A stretch of 42,335 nt of DNA from Chloroflexota bacterium (GTDB lineage Bacteria > Chloroflexota > Anaerolineae > Aggregatilineales > Phototrophicaceae), in NCBI GenBank assembly GCA_026706395.1, contig JAPOYU010000160.1:1-42335 (forward strand), given 5' to 3'. The position numbers and the translations under genes were made by a program. Positions within the stretch are counted from its first letter, which is position 1. Every line of letters begins with the position of its first letter. Under the pieces are notes generated by a model that saw nothing but the letters and a program-made list of their open reading frames with translations, did no database searches and was not told the DNA's origin. Shown one piece after another: positions 17,117 through 24,553 of this stretch.

Positions 17117-18958
17117 GTGCAAGTGGCTGCTGAAACTATGGCGAGCGATCGTTTCCTTCTGGTGCAATTGGCGGACATTGGCGATCTGGTATTGACCACA
17201 CCGGCCATGGCCGCTCTGCGCGAAGCGCATCCAAGTGCGACGATTCATCTGCTCGCTGCAGAGCACGCTCTGCCCTGCCTTCCAGGTGGCCTGGTTGACG
17301 CCATCATTCCCTTCCGCAGTGGCAAGAACGCAAGCCGCGCCTTGTTCTCAAGATCAAATTTGCCAGTTTTGCAGGAGCTCTGGCGCTTCAGATACGACGC
17401 GGTTGTATTTTTCCACCACTTTACGAAACGCGCCGGCGTACTGAAATTCTGGCTGATTGCAAAGGCGAGCGGCGCGCGGCGCCTTGTGGGCTTGCAGAAT
17501 CACAACGTCAAATTTTTAACCGATACGACAGCGGATCACGGTTTCGGCGGAGAACATCAGGCGCAGTACTGGCTGAACCTGGTCGCGCAATTGGGCGCGA
17601 GCAGCGAAGCCCGGCCCGCGAAAGTGCGGCGCGAGGCTTTCGCATTTGAAGCCCCGAGCGATACCGATGCGCCGACAGTGGTGATCCATCCCGGGAGTGG
17701 CGGCTATAGCAGGGCGCGGCGCTGGCTGCCGCAACGCTTTGCAAGGGTGGCACAGTCTCTGCAAGAATCACATGATGCCCAAATCATACTGGTGGGAACG
17801 CTTGACGACGATGGAAAAGCCGTCTCGAATTGGCTGAATGGCGATTGCGTCGATCTAATCGGCAAAACAACTCTGCCACAACTGGCCGACATCATAGCAA
17901 GGGCAGATCTCTTTATCGGCGCTGATAGCGGTGTGATGCACATCGCGGCGGCCACTGGCACTCCTGTCGTCAGCATATTTGGCCCGAGCAACAGCGACGC
18001 TTGGCGTCCCTGGACAGCCGGCACAGCATCCATCGTGCTACGAAGCGGCGTGGAATGCAGTCCCTGCAGCTATGTCGGTCATCGCATTGGCGCCCGCGAA
18101 GGTTGCGCGGCCCGCACTTGCATGAAGCTTGTCACCGTCGATCAAGTCATCCGGGCGGCAGACAAGCTACTGGCGAGCGATACGGCAACCGACTACGGCA
18201 ACCGCCGCGAAACGCTACCGCCTGTGTTCAGCCACAGGATAGATATATTGGGTGTTCCAGTCCACGCGATCACCTACGATAACTGGCTGCAGCAAATCGA
18301 CAATTGGATACGCGGCCAGTTCAGCGCGCAACACGTATGCACTGTCAATCCCGAATTTGTTATGATTGCCTGGGGCGATCCGATATTTTTCAACATTCTG
18401 CATCGTGCCGCGATCTGTGTCCCCGATGGCGTAGGCTTGCTCTGGGCCAGCCGCCGATTGGGCGCGCCGCTGCCCGAGCGCGTTACCGGGTCCGATGGCG
18501 TGCCGCTGATCGCACGTCACGCTGCCGAGCGCGGCTGGAAGATATTCTTCCTTGGCGCGGCGGAAGGTGTAGCCCGAAAGGCGGCCGAGATTCTCCGCGC
18601 GCGTCATCTTGGCTTGCAGATCGCCGGTGCATTCAGCGGGGGGCCGTCCGAGGCGGAAGAAGACGAGATTGTTGAACTGGTAAATGCCAGCGGCGCCGAT
18701 ATCCTTTTCGTCGCATTTGGCGCGCCAAACCAGGACAAATGGATCGCCCGCAACCTGCCGCGTTTGAAGGTCTCGATGGCTATGGGCGTCGGCGGCTCAT
18801 TTGATTTCATCGCCGGGATCGTGCCCCGGGCCCCAAGTTGGATGCAGAAACACGGCCTGGAGTGGTTGTACCGCCTGCTCAGGCAACCTTGGCGCCTGAA
18901 GCGAATGTTGCGCTTGCCACGCTTCGTCCTCGCCGTGATGCGACATACCATGCGCTGA
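17117..18958 (+). CDS. fused glycosyltransferase: GT9 (heptosyltransferase-like) + GT26 (WecG/TagA)
   Basis: Two complete glycosyltransferase modules in one 613-aa chain. Residues ~10-355 are GT9: VQLADIGDLVLTTPAM at the start and FIGADSGVMHIAAATGTP near residue 270, as in ADP-heptose:LPS heptosyltransferases. Residues ~372-613 are GT26: CTVNPEFVMIAWGDP, VPDGVGLLWASRRLG, VAFGAPNQDKWIARN and GVGGSFDFIAG, as in WecG (ManNAcA transfer to lipid I) and TagA/TarA. The linker is short and no frame break is visible. The start is GTG 17117 (possibly leaderless) or ATG 17138. A single protein making two successive transfers on a lipid-linked glycan is the simple reading. Confidence 0.9.
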   Translation: MQVAAETMASDRFLLVQLADIGDLVLTTPAMAALREAHPSATIHLLAAEHALPCLPGGLVDAIIPFRSGKNASRALFSRSNLPVLQELWRFRYDAVVFFHHFTKRAGVLKFWLIAKASGARRLVGLQNHNVKFLTDTTADHGFGGEHQAQYWLNLVAQLGASSEARPAKVRREAFAFEAPSDTDAPTVVIHPGSGGYSRARRWLPQRFARVAQSLQESHDAQIILVGTLDDDGKAVSNWLNGDCVDLIGKTTLPQLADIIARADLFIGADSGVMHIAAATGTPVVSIFGPSNSDAWRPWTAGTASIVLRSGVECSPCSYVGHRIGAREGCAARTCMKLVTVDQVIRAADKLLASDTATDYGNRRETLPPVFSHRIDILGVPVHAITYDNWLQQIDNWIRGQFSAQHVCTVNPEFVMIAWGDPIFFNILHRAAICVPDGVGLLWASRRLGAPLPERVTGSDGVPLIARHAAERGWKIFFLGAAEGVARKAAEILRARHLGLQIAGAFSGGPSEAEEDEIVELVNASGADILFVAFGAPNQDKWIARNLPRLKVSMAMGVGGSFDFIAGIVPRAPSWMQKHGLEWLYRLLRQPWRLKRMLRLPRFVLAVMRHTMR

Positions 18959-18961
18959 GCG

Positions 18962-18975
18962 CGGTTGCGCAACCG
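18962..18975. promoter_or_regulatory. 14-bp perfect palindrome upstream of sugar kinase
   Basis: CGGTTGCGCAACCG is a perfect inverted repeat in the 88-bp gap between the GT fusion and the HldE-like kinase. It could be a dimeric repressor site or a small hairpin; it has no T-tract, so it is not a clear terminator. Confidence 0.35.
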
Positions 18976-19046
18976 TACCTTCAGCTTGCCGTCCCCCTTG
19001 ATGTAAACTGGCGAGGATACCTGCGACTGACAACGAGGGACGAAAC

Positions 19047-20042
19047 GTGCCCAAGCAACTTCACTCATTAGTAGCCGAATTGAGCAACAAGACGATTCTC
19101 GTCATGGGCGATGTGATGCTCGATGAATACATAACGGGCAAACCCACCAGGATGAGCCGAGAAGCGCCTGTGCCCGTGCTGGAGCTGGAGTCGAGACGGT
19201 ATATTGCCGGTGGTTCTGCCAATCCCTCGGCGAATATCGTATCTCTTGGCAGCCGAGCGATTCAGGTCGGCGTCATAGGCGAGGATGACGCGGGTGATCG
19301 GCTGAAACAGATCCTGCGCGACGATGGCATTGATGAGCGCGGTCTTGTTTGCTCTGCCGACCGGCCCACCACGGTAAAGACAAGAATACTGGCGCAGATG
19401 GGCTTGCGCTTCCCGCAACAGATGACGCGCATCGATACGCTCACGCGCCGCCCTATCAACGACGATACCGCATCGGCTATCTTGGAATTCGCAAGTGGCC
19501 GTATTGACTCGATTGATGCTGTGCTGCTGTCGCACTATCATGGCGGTCTCTTGACGCCATCACTTGTCACGAAGCTCAGGCAGCTCTGTCAAAGCAATGG
19601 CGTACTGCTTACGGCCGATGCGCAGGGAGAATTCGAGACATTCCGCGGCATAGATGTCATCAAGTGCAATGCTGAGGACGCACAACGCTTCCTCAATCGC
19701 GAGCTTGCTTCGGATGACGATTTCAGCTGGGCAGTGCAGCAACTTGGCGAGCAGTTGGAGATCGCGAAAGTTACCATTATTACGCGAGGCAGCCAAGGCG
19801 CCACTCTGACTTATGACGGCGACACCTGCCATTGCCCCGCGCCGGAAGTCAGCGATGTCTTTGACACGGTCGGCGCTGGCGACACCGCCATAGCGACGAC
19901 AACGCTTGCGCTGGCTGCCGGCTTCCCCGCACGCGATGCGGTCATGTTGGCGAACCACGCGAGCGGCATTGTGGTTCGCCATTTGGGGAATTACACACCC
20001 TCGCCCGAAGAACTCAGACAAAGCATCGGCGATGCACTATGA
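19047..20042 (+). CDS. HldE/RfaE1-type sugar-phosphate kinase (PfkB family)
   Basis: Ribokinase-fold kinase, 331 aa, resembling the kinase half of HldE (D-glycero-beta-D-manno-heptose-7-phosphate kinase): VMGDVMLDEYITGKPTRMS, REAPVPVLELESRRYIAGGS and the catalytic anion-hole motif DTVGAGDT near residue 280. The nucleotidyltransferase half of bifunctional HldE is absent. The start is GTG 19047 with GAGGGA seven bases before it. It follows the GT9-containing fusion, so it may make a heptose-type donor for that enzyme. The family also phosphorylates other sugars, so heptose specificity is not proven. The stop overlaps the convergent VOC gene by 6 bp. Confidence 0.85.
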   Translation: MPKQLHSLVAELSNKTILVMGDVMLDEYITGKPTRMSREAPVPVLELESRRYIAGGSANPSANIVSLGSRAIQVGVIGEDDAGDRLKQILRDDGIDERGLVCSADRPTTVKTRILAQMGLRFPQQMTRIDTLTRRPINDDTASAILEFASGRIDSIDAVLLSHYHGGLLTPSLVTKLRQLCQSNGVLLTADAQGEFETFRGIDVIKCNAEDAQRFLNRELASDDDFSWAVQQLGEQLEIAKVTIITRGSQGATLTYDGDTCHCPAPEVSDVFDTVGAGDTAIATTTLALAAGFPARDAVMLANHASGIVVRHLGNYTPSPEELRQSIGDAL

Positions 20043-20396
20043 CACCAACTCGACAAATTCGATTGTATTCCCGTCCGGATCCGCCAACGACGCGACCTTG
20101 GCGCCTTTGTATTCGTCAACGGGATTGATTTCGCTTCCATGATTTGCCAGACCGCATTCCATCACCGTCTCGATATCGTCAACTTCAAAGCGAAACTGCT
20201 GACGATTCTGTTCGGCGACCACTCCGGCGATCGCGTTGGGACAAAGAGTCAACTCGATTTCTCCAATTCTGCCCCCGTAGAATTGCTCAGGTCCAATATG
20301 CACCGTCTCTTTGAGCTTTGCACCAAGTACAGCGTTGTAGAATCCAACCATCTCCGTCATATTTACAGTCGCGATCGTCAACCCGGTCAATTTCAT
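20037..20396 (-). CDS. VOC (glyoxalase/bleomycin-resistance fold) protein
   Basis: Single vicinal-oxygen-chelate domain, 119 aa. It begins with MTEMVGFYNAVLGAKLKET and ends with ASLADPDGNTIEFVEL, the typical C-terminal metal-ligand strand. Family members include glyoxalase I, dioxygenases and antibiotic-binding proteins; the substrate here is unknown. The start has a strong GGGAGAGGG Shine-Dalgarno. It is convergent with the sugar kinase and divergent from the ATL gene; a CGTGC-GCAA-GCACG hairpin lies in the divergent gap (20428-20441). Confidence 0.85.
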   Translation of the reverse strand: MKLTGLTIATVNMTEMVGFYNAVLGAKLKETVHIGPEQFYGGRIGEIELTLCPNAIAGVVAEQNRQQFRFEVDDIETVMECGLANHGSEINPVDEYKGAKVASLADPDGNTIEFVELVS

Positions 20397-20476
20397 GTCC
20401 CTCTCCCGCTGGAATCTCTTTCGCTCCCGTGCGCAAGCACGATAACCATTTTCGTCTCATTTTAGTCGGACTCCAG

Positions 20477-20887
20477 ATGTTTTATCCGCCCAATGCCAAG
20501 TCATTTTTTGAAAAAGTCTGGGATATCGTCTTGCAGATTCCGGCCGGAAGAGTGAGCAGCTATGGGCAGATCGCCTCGATGATCCCGCCAGACGAGAGTA
20601 TGGAACCGTCCCGTATGCGAAGCCTGGCGCCGCGCTGGGTCGGCACAGCCCTGCGCAAGACTCCACGGGGCAAATCGATTCCCTGGCACCGGGTCATCAA
20701 CAGTCAGGGCACGATCAGTTTCCCGGCGGGCAGCCCACATGCGGAAGAGCAGCAGCGCCGTTTGGAACAGGAGGGGGTCGTGTTCGAAAGCCAGGGCAAG
20801 GTCAACTTCCGGCTATATGCCTGGGATGGCCCCGATGATGATTACTTGCTGCAACAGAGATTGCTGCCGCCGAAGCAGCTTATCTAG
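20477..20887 (+). CDS. alkyltransferase-like protein (ATL), MGMT fold without the reactive Cys
   Basis: 136-aa protein with the O6-alkylguanine-DNA alkyltransferase DNA-binding fold. The active-site motif reads IPWHRVINSQG: Trp70 replaces the alkyl-accepting Cys of PCHRV. That substitution defines ATL proteins such as E. coli YbaZ, which bind O6-alkylguanine and hand it to nucleotide excision repair instead of repairing it. Other family segments are present: VLQIPAGRVSSYGQIA and ALRKTPRGKSIPWHRV. It starts at ATG 20477, is divergent from the VOC gene and convergent with rmlA (3-bp gap). A catalytically complete Ada-type relative is at 37010-37873. Confidence 0.9.
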   Translation: MFYPPNAKSFFEKVWDIVLQIPAGRVSSYGQIASMIPPDESMEPSRMRSLAPRWVGTALRKTPRGKSIPWHRVINSQGTISFPAGSPHAEEQQRRLEQEGVVFESQGKVNFRLYAWDGPDDDYLLQQRLLPPKQLI

Positions 20888-20890
20888 CAG

Positions 20891-21964
20891 TTAGAACTGC
20901 ACGTAACTGTTTTCCGCCAGGACAAATCGATGCGCATCCGGCATATGAGTTGCAGAGGTGACGCGAGCGTTTTCCGCCAGCAAGCTGCGGTCTATCCGTC
21001 CCAAGATGTTGCGTATCTCACAGTTTTTCATGACGATGCTGGATTCGATTTCGCTGCCTTCCACCGTGACATTATCGCCAATTGAAGTGTAGGGCCCGAC
21101 GTAGCTGTTGCGGATGACGGCGTTATTTCCAATAATGACAGGTCCACGGATTACGCTGTCGATAATGCGACTTTCGCGCCCGATAATCACTCGATGGGAA
21201 ACTTCGCTCTCGCCTTCAATCTGCTCGCTTTGCTCCGGCGCGGGCGTATAGGGCAGCGCCTCAAGCACCAGTTGATTTGCCATTATGATCGCATCCGGTT
21301 TCCCTGCGTCTATCCACCAGCCGCTCAACCGATAGGATGCAACAGGCAAACCATCATCAATCAGCACTTGAATCGCGTCAGTGATCTCGAGCTCATTCCG
21401 GCCCGAAGGCTTGATTCGCTGGATCGCGTCAAATATCGACGCGCGAAACAGGTAGACCCCGGCGATAGCCAAATTCGACGGAGGATCTTTGGGCTTTTCT
21501 ACAACTCGGAGGATCCGCCCATTGTCGATTTCAGCGATTCCAAAACGAGTCGGATCGCTGACGGAGCCAAGGACCACCGCCGCTTCCTCATCGGAAGAGG
21601 CGAAGGCGGTTAGCAGACCGGTCATCTTGTCCTGGAAGATGTTGTCGCCGAGAAAGACGGTGAAGGGTTCTCCGCCGACAAAGTCTCGGCAGAGCGAAGT
21701 GGCATGCGCCAGACCGAGCTGTTCGTCTTGAACGATATATTCGATCTTGACTCCAAGCGCGCTGCCGTCTTTTAGATTCGTGACGATTGGAGATTCCAAG
21801 CTGTTGACGACAATGCCGATATCCGTCAAGCCAGCCTTCTTGAGCGCGTCCAAAGCATAGTTTATCAACCAGCGATTGGCCACCGGCACCAAGGACTTTG
21901 GCATGGTCAGGGTGACTGGCCGCAATCGCGTGCCCTGACCGGCGGCAAGTATCAAGGCCTTCAT
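20891..21964 (-). CDS. rmlA: glucose-1-phosphate thymidylyltransferase, long form
   Basis: Makes dTDP-glucose or a related nucleotide sugar from sugar-1-P and NTP; 357 aa. The signature is LILAAGQGTRLRPVTLTMP; further landmarks are VFLGDNIFQDK and a Lys-containing VEKPKDPPSNLA. Residues ~245-357 form a left-handed beta-helix (isoleucine/valine hexapeptide style repeats such as VIIGRESRIIDSVIRG), the mark of the long RmlA/StrD-type enzymes. The ATG at 21964 has GGAG seven bases upstream and overlaps the stop of a 79-codon ORF by TGATG. It is close to the polysaccharide cluster but on the opposite strand. Specificity for another sugar (GlcNAc-1-P) is possible. Confidence 0.88.
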   Translation of the reverse strand: MKALILAAGQGTRLRPVTLTMPKSLVPVANRWLINYALDALKKAGLTDIGIVVNSLESPIVTNLKDGSALGVKIEYIVQDEQLGLAHATSLCRDFVGGEPFTVFLGDNIFQDKMTGLLTAFASSDEEAAVVLGSVSDPTRFGIAEIDNGRILRVVEKPKDPPSNLAIAGVYLFRASIFDAIQRIKPSGRNELEITDAIQVLIDDGLPVASYRLSGWWIDAGKPDAIIMANQLVLEALPYTPAPEQSEQIEGESEVSHRVIIGRESRIIDSVIRGPVIIGNNAVIRNSYVGPYTSIGDNVTVEGSEIESSIVMKNCEIRNILGRIDRSLLAENARVTSATHMPDAHRFVLAENSYVQF

Positions 21965-22203
21965 CAACACTCTCCAGTTTCATGCAGGCGTTCAGTGTGA
22001 CCACTAGCGATACTAGCAGAGGTTGCTTTTTCGCGACAGGCGAAGGCCCACTTCTTGCCCCTATAAGGTTTGTCCGGCAGCAGATTGCGAAACGCGCTAA
22101 TCAGCCTCTCATCGGCCAGCATTTGTTCCGCCTTCGGTCTCCCGCTTCGTCTGAGCTGAGGAGCGGACACGTTTTTGCCGGGCAGGAATTTGCCATAAAA
22201 CAT
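21964..22203 (-). CDS. candidate basic 79-aa protein upstream of rmlA
   Basis: The reading frame ends in a TGATG junction with the rmlA ATG. The ATG at 22203 is preceded by AAGG at a good distance. Codons favour G/C in the third position over much of the ORF. The product is basic, with SGRPKAEQMLADERL (AT-hook-like GRP) and DKPYRGKKWAFACREK. No family recognised. Support is limited to the junction, the Shine-Dalgarno and codon style. Confidence 0.38.
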   Translation of the reverse strand: MFYGKFLPGKNVSAPQLRRSGRPKAEQMLADERLISAFRNLLPDKPYRGKKWAFACREKATSASIASGHTERLHETGEC

Positions 22204-22414
22204 GTGCCTTCATTATTTTGGGGCGGCTCACAGAGTTGCGTAGACACAGCCTGTCAGTCGCCCTACAAGGCTTGTCCGATACTGGCGACCTGGCGTTTGA
22301 TTCCAGCTTGGGTCCTCGGTTCGTCCTGATCATTTTCCCGCTGTATCCCGGCGCTATGGCGATTCGCGAGCGAGCAGCAATTGGCGGAGCGATTGTTAGC
22401 TTTTCGTTTGCGCA

Positions 22415-22498
22415 TTGTCCGACATTGTCCATTGTCGGACAAAGAAAAATTTTTTTCGGACAATAGGCATAGTTTTCTGGCCGAAACGGACAATAGGC
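22415..22498. repeat. TTGTCCG/CGGACAA repeat cluster with inverted repeat
   Basis: Three TTGTCC/TTGTCG units lie at 22415-22438. TGTCCGACA (22416-22424) and TGTCGGACA (22433-22441) form a perfect 9-bp inverted repeat with an 8-nt loop, followed 8 bp later by a T7 run (22450-22456). Two exact copies of CGGACAATAGGC then follow, starting at 22457 and 22487, 30 bp apart. Confidence 0.75.
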
Positions 22499-22695
22499 CG
22501 GGGGCCGTTGGTATGATTTTGGTTTGCATGCGAGCCGGCGCCATAGGGTTTTGAAAATATCCCAGCCGGCCCGGTAAATCGGCAAGCGCATAGACACAGT
22601 ACAGGTACGGGCGGAGGGGCGGCGAAGGCGGAAATCCGAGGACGGAATCCGCTGAGAGCCGAGATTGAGCGCATAAGACAGTTTTCCATAGGGAC

Positions 22696-22736
22696 AGTGT
22701 ATCATCATTTTGAGCAGAGGGCAAGAACAAATGTTC
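22696..22736 (-). promoter_or_regulatory. LexA-type box abutting a possible reverse promoter
   Basis: GAACAAATGTTC at 22725-22736 reads GAACATTTGTTC on the reverse strand, identical over 12 bases to the box at 24570-24581. Directly next to it on the reverse strand are TTGCCC (-35, 22719-22724), a 17-bp spacer and TACACT (-10, 22696-22701). No clear gene follows in that direction. Confidence 0.5.
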
Positions 22737-22882
22737 ATGGCTTTCATACTGGTTTTATCTCTCGCCAGCCGCCGCCTCCTCATCTCTAGCGCGCGCAGGT
22801 CGGGCAGACTCCCACTAGGCCGCCGACACGCCCGCCAGGTCGCCCCTACAGACTGCGGCGGAACACCATTACAATCAGTCTT

Positions 22883-23653
22883 ATGCCAACGCCATTCACC
22901 CACTTGAAAATTGCCCAATGTCTGCTGGTTGATGAAAGCCTGTCGCCAGATTATCACGCGTTGCTGCGGCGTCAACTGCCGGCCTTCCAACTGGGCAGCA
23001 TCGTCGCCGACGCGCGCGTAGCCAGCGGCATGGGACGCGAAGAGACGCATTTTTACGCTTACGGCACGCCGATCAGCGAGAGGCCCTGGCGGCGGATGCT
23101 ACGCCAGCACTCGGAACTATGCGACCCGAGGGATGAGACGCATTTCGCCTTCATCGCCGGATATGTCGCGCATCTGGCGTCCGATGAAGCCTGGGCGCTG
23201 AAGATGGTCAGGCCGCAGTTCTGGGGGCGGGATTGGCCCGGCGTGTCGCGTGAGGACAAATTCTTCGCCTTGCATCTCATCCTCACGGTCATGGACGAAC
23301 GCGATGAGCGCGGGCTGGAAAGCTGGCAGGCGGACAGTTTGGCGCGCTGCGAGCCTGACGGATGGCTGCCCTTCTTGCCTGATGCTGTCTTGCGCGGCTG
23401 GCGCGACATGGTGGCGGAGCAAATCCAGCCGGGCGGCGACAGCCTGACGCTGGAGATATTCGGGAGGCGGCTGCGGCGGGACTCGGCCGATATTCGCGCG
23501 GCTCTGGACGATGATGCATGCTTGGACCGATGCTTGTGGCGTCACGTGCCGCCAGCGCTGCTGGCCGAGGTGGAGCGGCAAATTTATACCTTTACGCGCG
23601 ATCAACTGGCGGTCTACCTTACCGGAACCATGCCAGTTTTCACGACGGTCTAG
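22883..23653 (+). CDS. zinc-dependent phospholipase C-like domain protein
   Basis: 256-aa cytosolic-type protein resembling the zinc-dependent phospholipase C / S1-P1 nuclease-like helical family (PF00882 style). It opens with MPTPFTHLKIAQCLL, a typical start in these bacterial proteins (THL/HxxI-type His near the N-terminus), then FQLGSIVADARVASGMGREETHFY and HFAFIAGYVAHLASDEAW, which place His and Asp residues as metal ligands on separate helices. No signal peptide is visible, unlike secreted PLCs. The substrate is unknown. TACAAT at 22870-22875 puts a predicted transcript start right at the ATG (possibly leaderless). Confidence 0.72.
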   Translation: MPTPFTHLKIAQCLLVDESLSPDYHALLRRQLPAFQLGSIVADARVASGMGREETHFYAYGTPISERPWRRMLRQHSELCDPRDETHFAFIAGYVAHLASDEAWALKMVRPQFWGRDWPGVSREDKFFALHLILTVMDERDERGLESWQADSLARCEPDGWLPFLPDAVLRGWRDMVAEQIQPGGDSLTLEIFGRRLRRDSADIRAALDDDACLDRCLWRHVPPALLAEVERQIYTFTRDQLAVYLTGTMPVFTTV

Positions 23654-23742
23654 CCAGCCCATCGATCCAGTATCGACTTGATTGAGCAGGGCGCGGATTG
23701 CTGGTAAACTCTGTATACTGCTAACTCACAGGGTAAGAGCGG

Positions 23743-24282
23743 ATGCGCCGCACCAGCCGACAAGTGATAGCCGCAACATCGGCCGACCTCAAAAACAATC
23801 GTCTGGGCTTGATGAGCCAACAGCAACTCCAGACCTTGCATGGGCAGATTCAAGCCTTTGAAGCACGTATGGCGATTGTGGCGCGACGTGGCATAACCCT
23901 GGCGATCATCATAACCGTCGCGGTGGTTGCGCTGTCTTTTGCGCGCGTCATTCTCTTGCCGGTCGCGCTGGCGATTGAAGTAGCGGTGGTCGCTGTCTTG
24001 CTGTACATGACCACGGACTTCAATCGCTTCGTTCAACACCTCATCCTTGATCGCGAAGCCGAAGCGGTGCGCATCGTCAAGGGGCGCACCAGCCACAGCA
24101 CGCTGCGACCACATATTCTATATCACACACTGCGGATTGAACTGCAGAGTTACAAGTTGCTGGATGTCTCGCTAGCGCGGGAATTCACCACCGGCGAACT
24201 CTATCAATTCTATGTCCTGCCACAATCCCGCGCCGTCATCGCCGCCGAAGGAATTGGCGAGAAGAATTCGATATACGATTGA
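23743..24282 (+). CDS. two-helix membrane protein, unknown (179 aa)
   Basis: Not recognised. Residues ~1-45 are polar with a possible helical stretch (LMSQQQLQTLHGQIQAFEAR). Two adjacent hydrophobic segments (residues ~50-90) form a membrane hairpin with almost no outside loop. A soluble C-terminal domain of about 85 residues follows (LILDREAEAVRIVKGRTSH, then LREFTT-type FTTGELYQFYVLPQSRAVIA). The last 47 bp overlap the convergent LexA-like gene. Confidence 0.68.
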   Translation: MRRTSRQVIAATSADLKNNRLGLMSQQQLQTLHGQIQAFEARMAIVARRGITLAIIITVAVVALSFARVILLPVALAIEVAVVAVLLYMTTDFNRFVQHLILDREAEAVRIVKGRTSHSTLRPHILYHTLRIELQSYKLLDVSLAREFTTGELYQFYVLPQSRAVIAAEGIGEKNSIYD

Positions 24283-24508
24283 GCGCAATCCCCGGCCGGC
24301 GCAAGATGTGTATGCTGCGAGCGCTGCCGTGGTGGCGCGCGATCCAGCCCCATTTCTCCAATTTGTCCAAATGGCGGATGACACCGGAGCTGGACTTGTA
24401 GCCTTGGTCTCTCGCGATTTCGCGAAGAGTGGGCGAGAAGCCATTTTCGTCGGAAAAGCGACAAATGAATTCGAAGATGGCGCGGCTCCGATCGTCGCGA
24501 TGTTTCAT
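24236..24508 (-). CDS. LexA-type DNA-binding domain without protease domain (90 aa)
   Basis: Winged helix-turn-helix protein matching only the N-terminal half of LexA. IFEFICRFSDENGFSPTLRE (11-30) matches LexA helices 1-2, and the recognition helix is SSSGVIRHLDKL (39-50), very like SSSTVHGHL of Gram-positive LexA. The wing follows in GWIARHHGSARSIHIL. LexA continues with a self-cleaving S24 peptidase of about 130 residues; here the frame stops after about 20 more residues and the space beyond is occupied by the convergent membrane-protein gene. Its own promoter carries a GAAC-N4-GTTC box, suggesting autoregulation. It may be an uncleavable competitor or modulator of SOS genes; this is inference. 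Confidence 0.75.
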   Translation of the reverse strand: MKHRDDRSRAIFEFICRFSDENGFSPTLREIARDQGYKSSSGVIRHLDKLEKWGWIARHHGSARSIHILRRPGIALNRISNSSRQFLRRR

Positions 24509-24553
24509 ACGAGCTGACCTTGCTGAAAGATGAGAACGGGTGAACGAATCGTT

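Larger units (their letters stand above)
22204..22882. other. 679-bp gap with repeats and a LexA-type box
   Basis: No convincing gene. It holds a cluster of TTGTCC/GGACAA repeats (22415-22498), a LexA-like box with a possible reverse promoter (22696-22736), one copy of the GGTCGCCC repeat (about 22820-22850), and a possible -10 TACAAT (22870-22875) just before the next gene. Open frames on the reverse strand across it have no recognisable protein character. A 97-codon frame from ATG 22689 would start right at the predicted reverse transcript start, but its composition looks non-coding. Confidence 0.6.

Noticed and set aside
22109..23050. 313-codon reverse frame over the repeat-rich gap and the PLC-like gene
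   Set aside because: It crosses a well-supported forward gene and the TTGTCC repeats, and its composition (many Arg, Pro, Cys, Ser) is typical of non-coding frames.
23698..23719. TTGCTG/TATACT as promoter of the two-helix membrane protein
   Set aside because: The spacing is only 10 bp; no other -35 fits.
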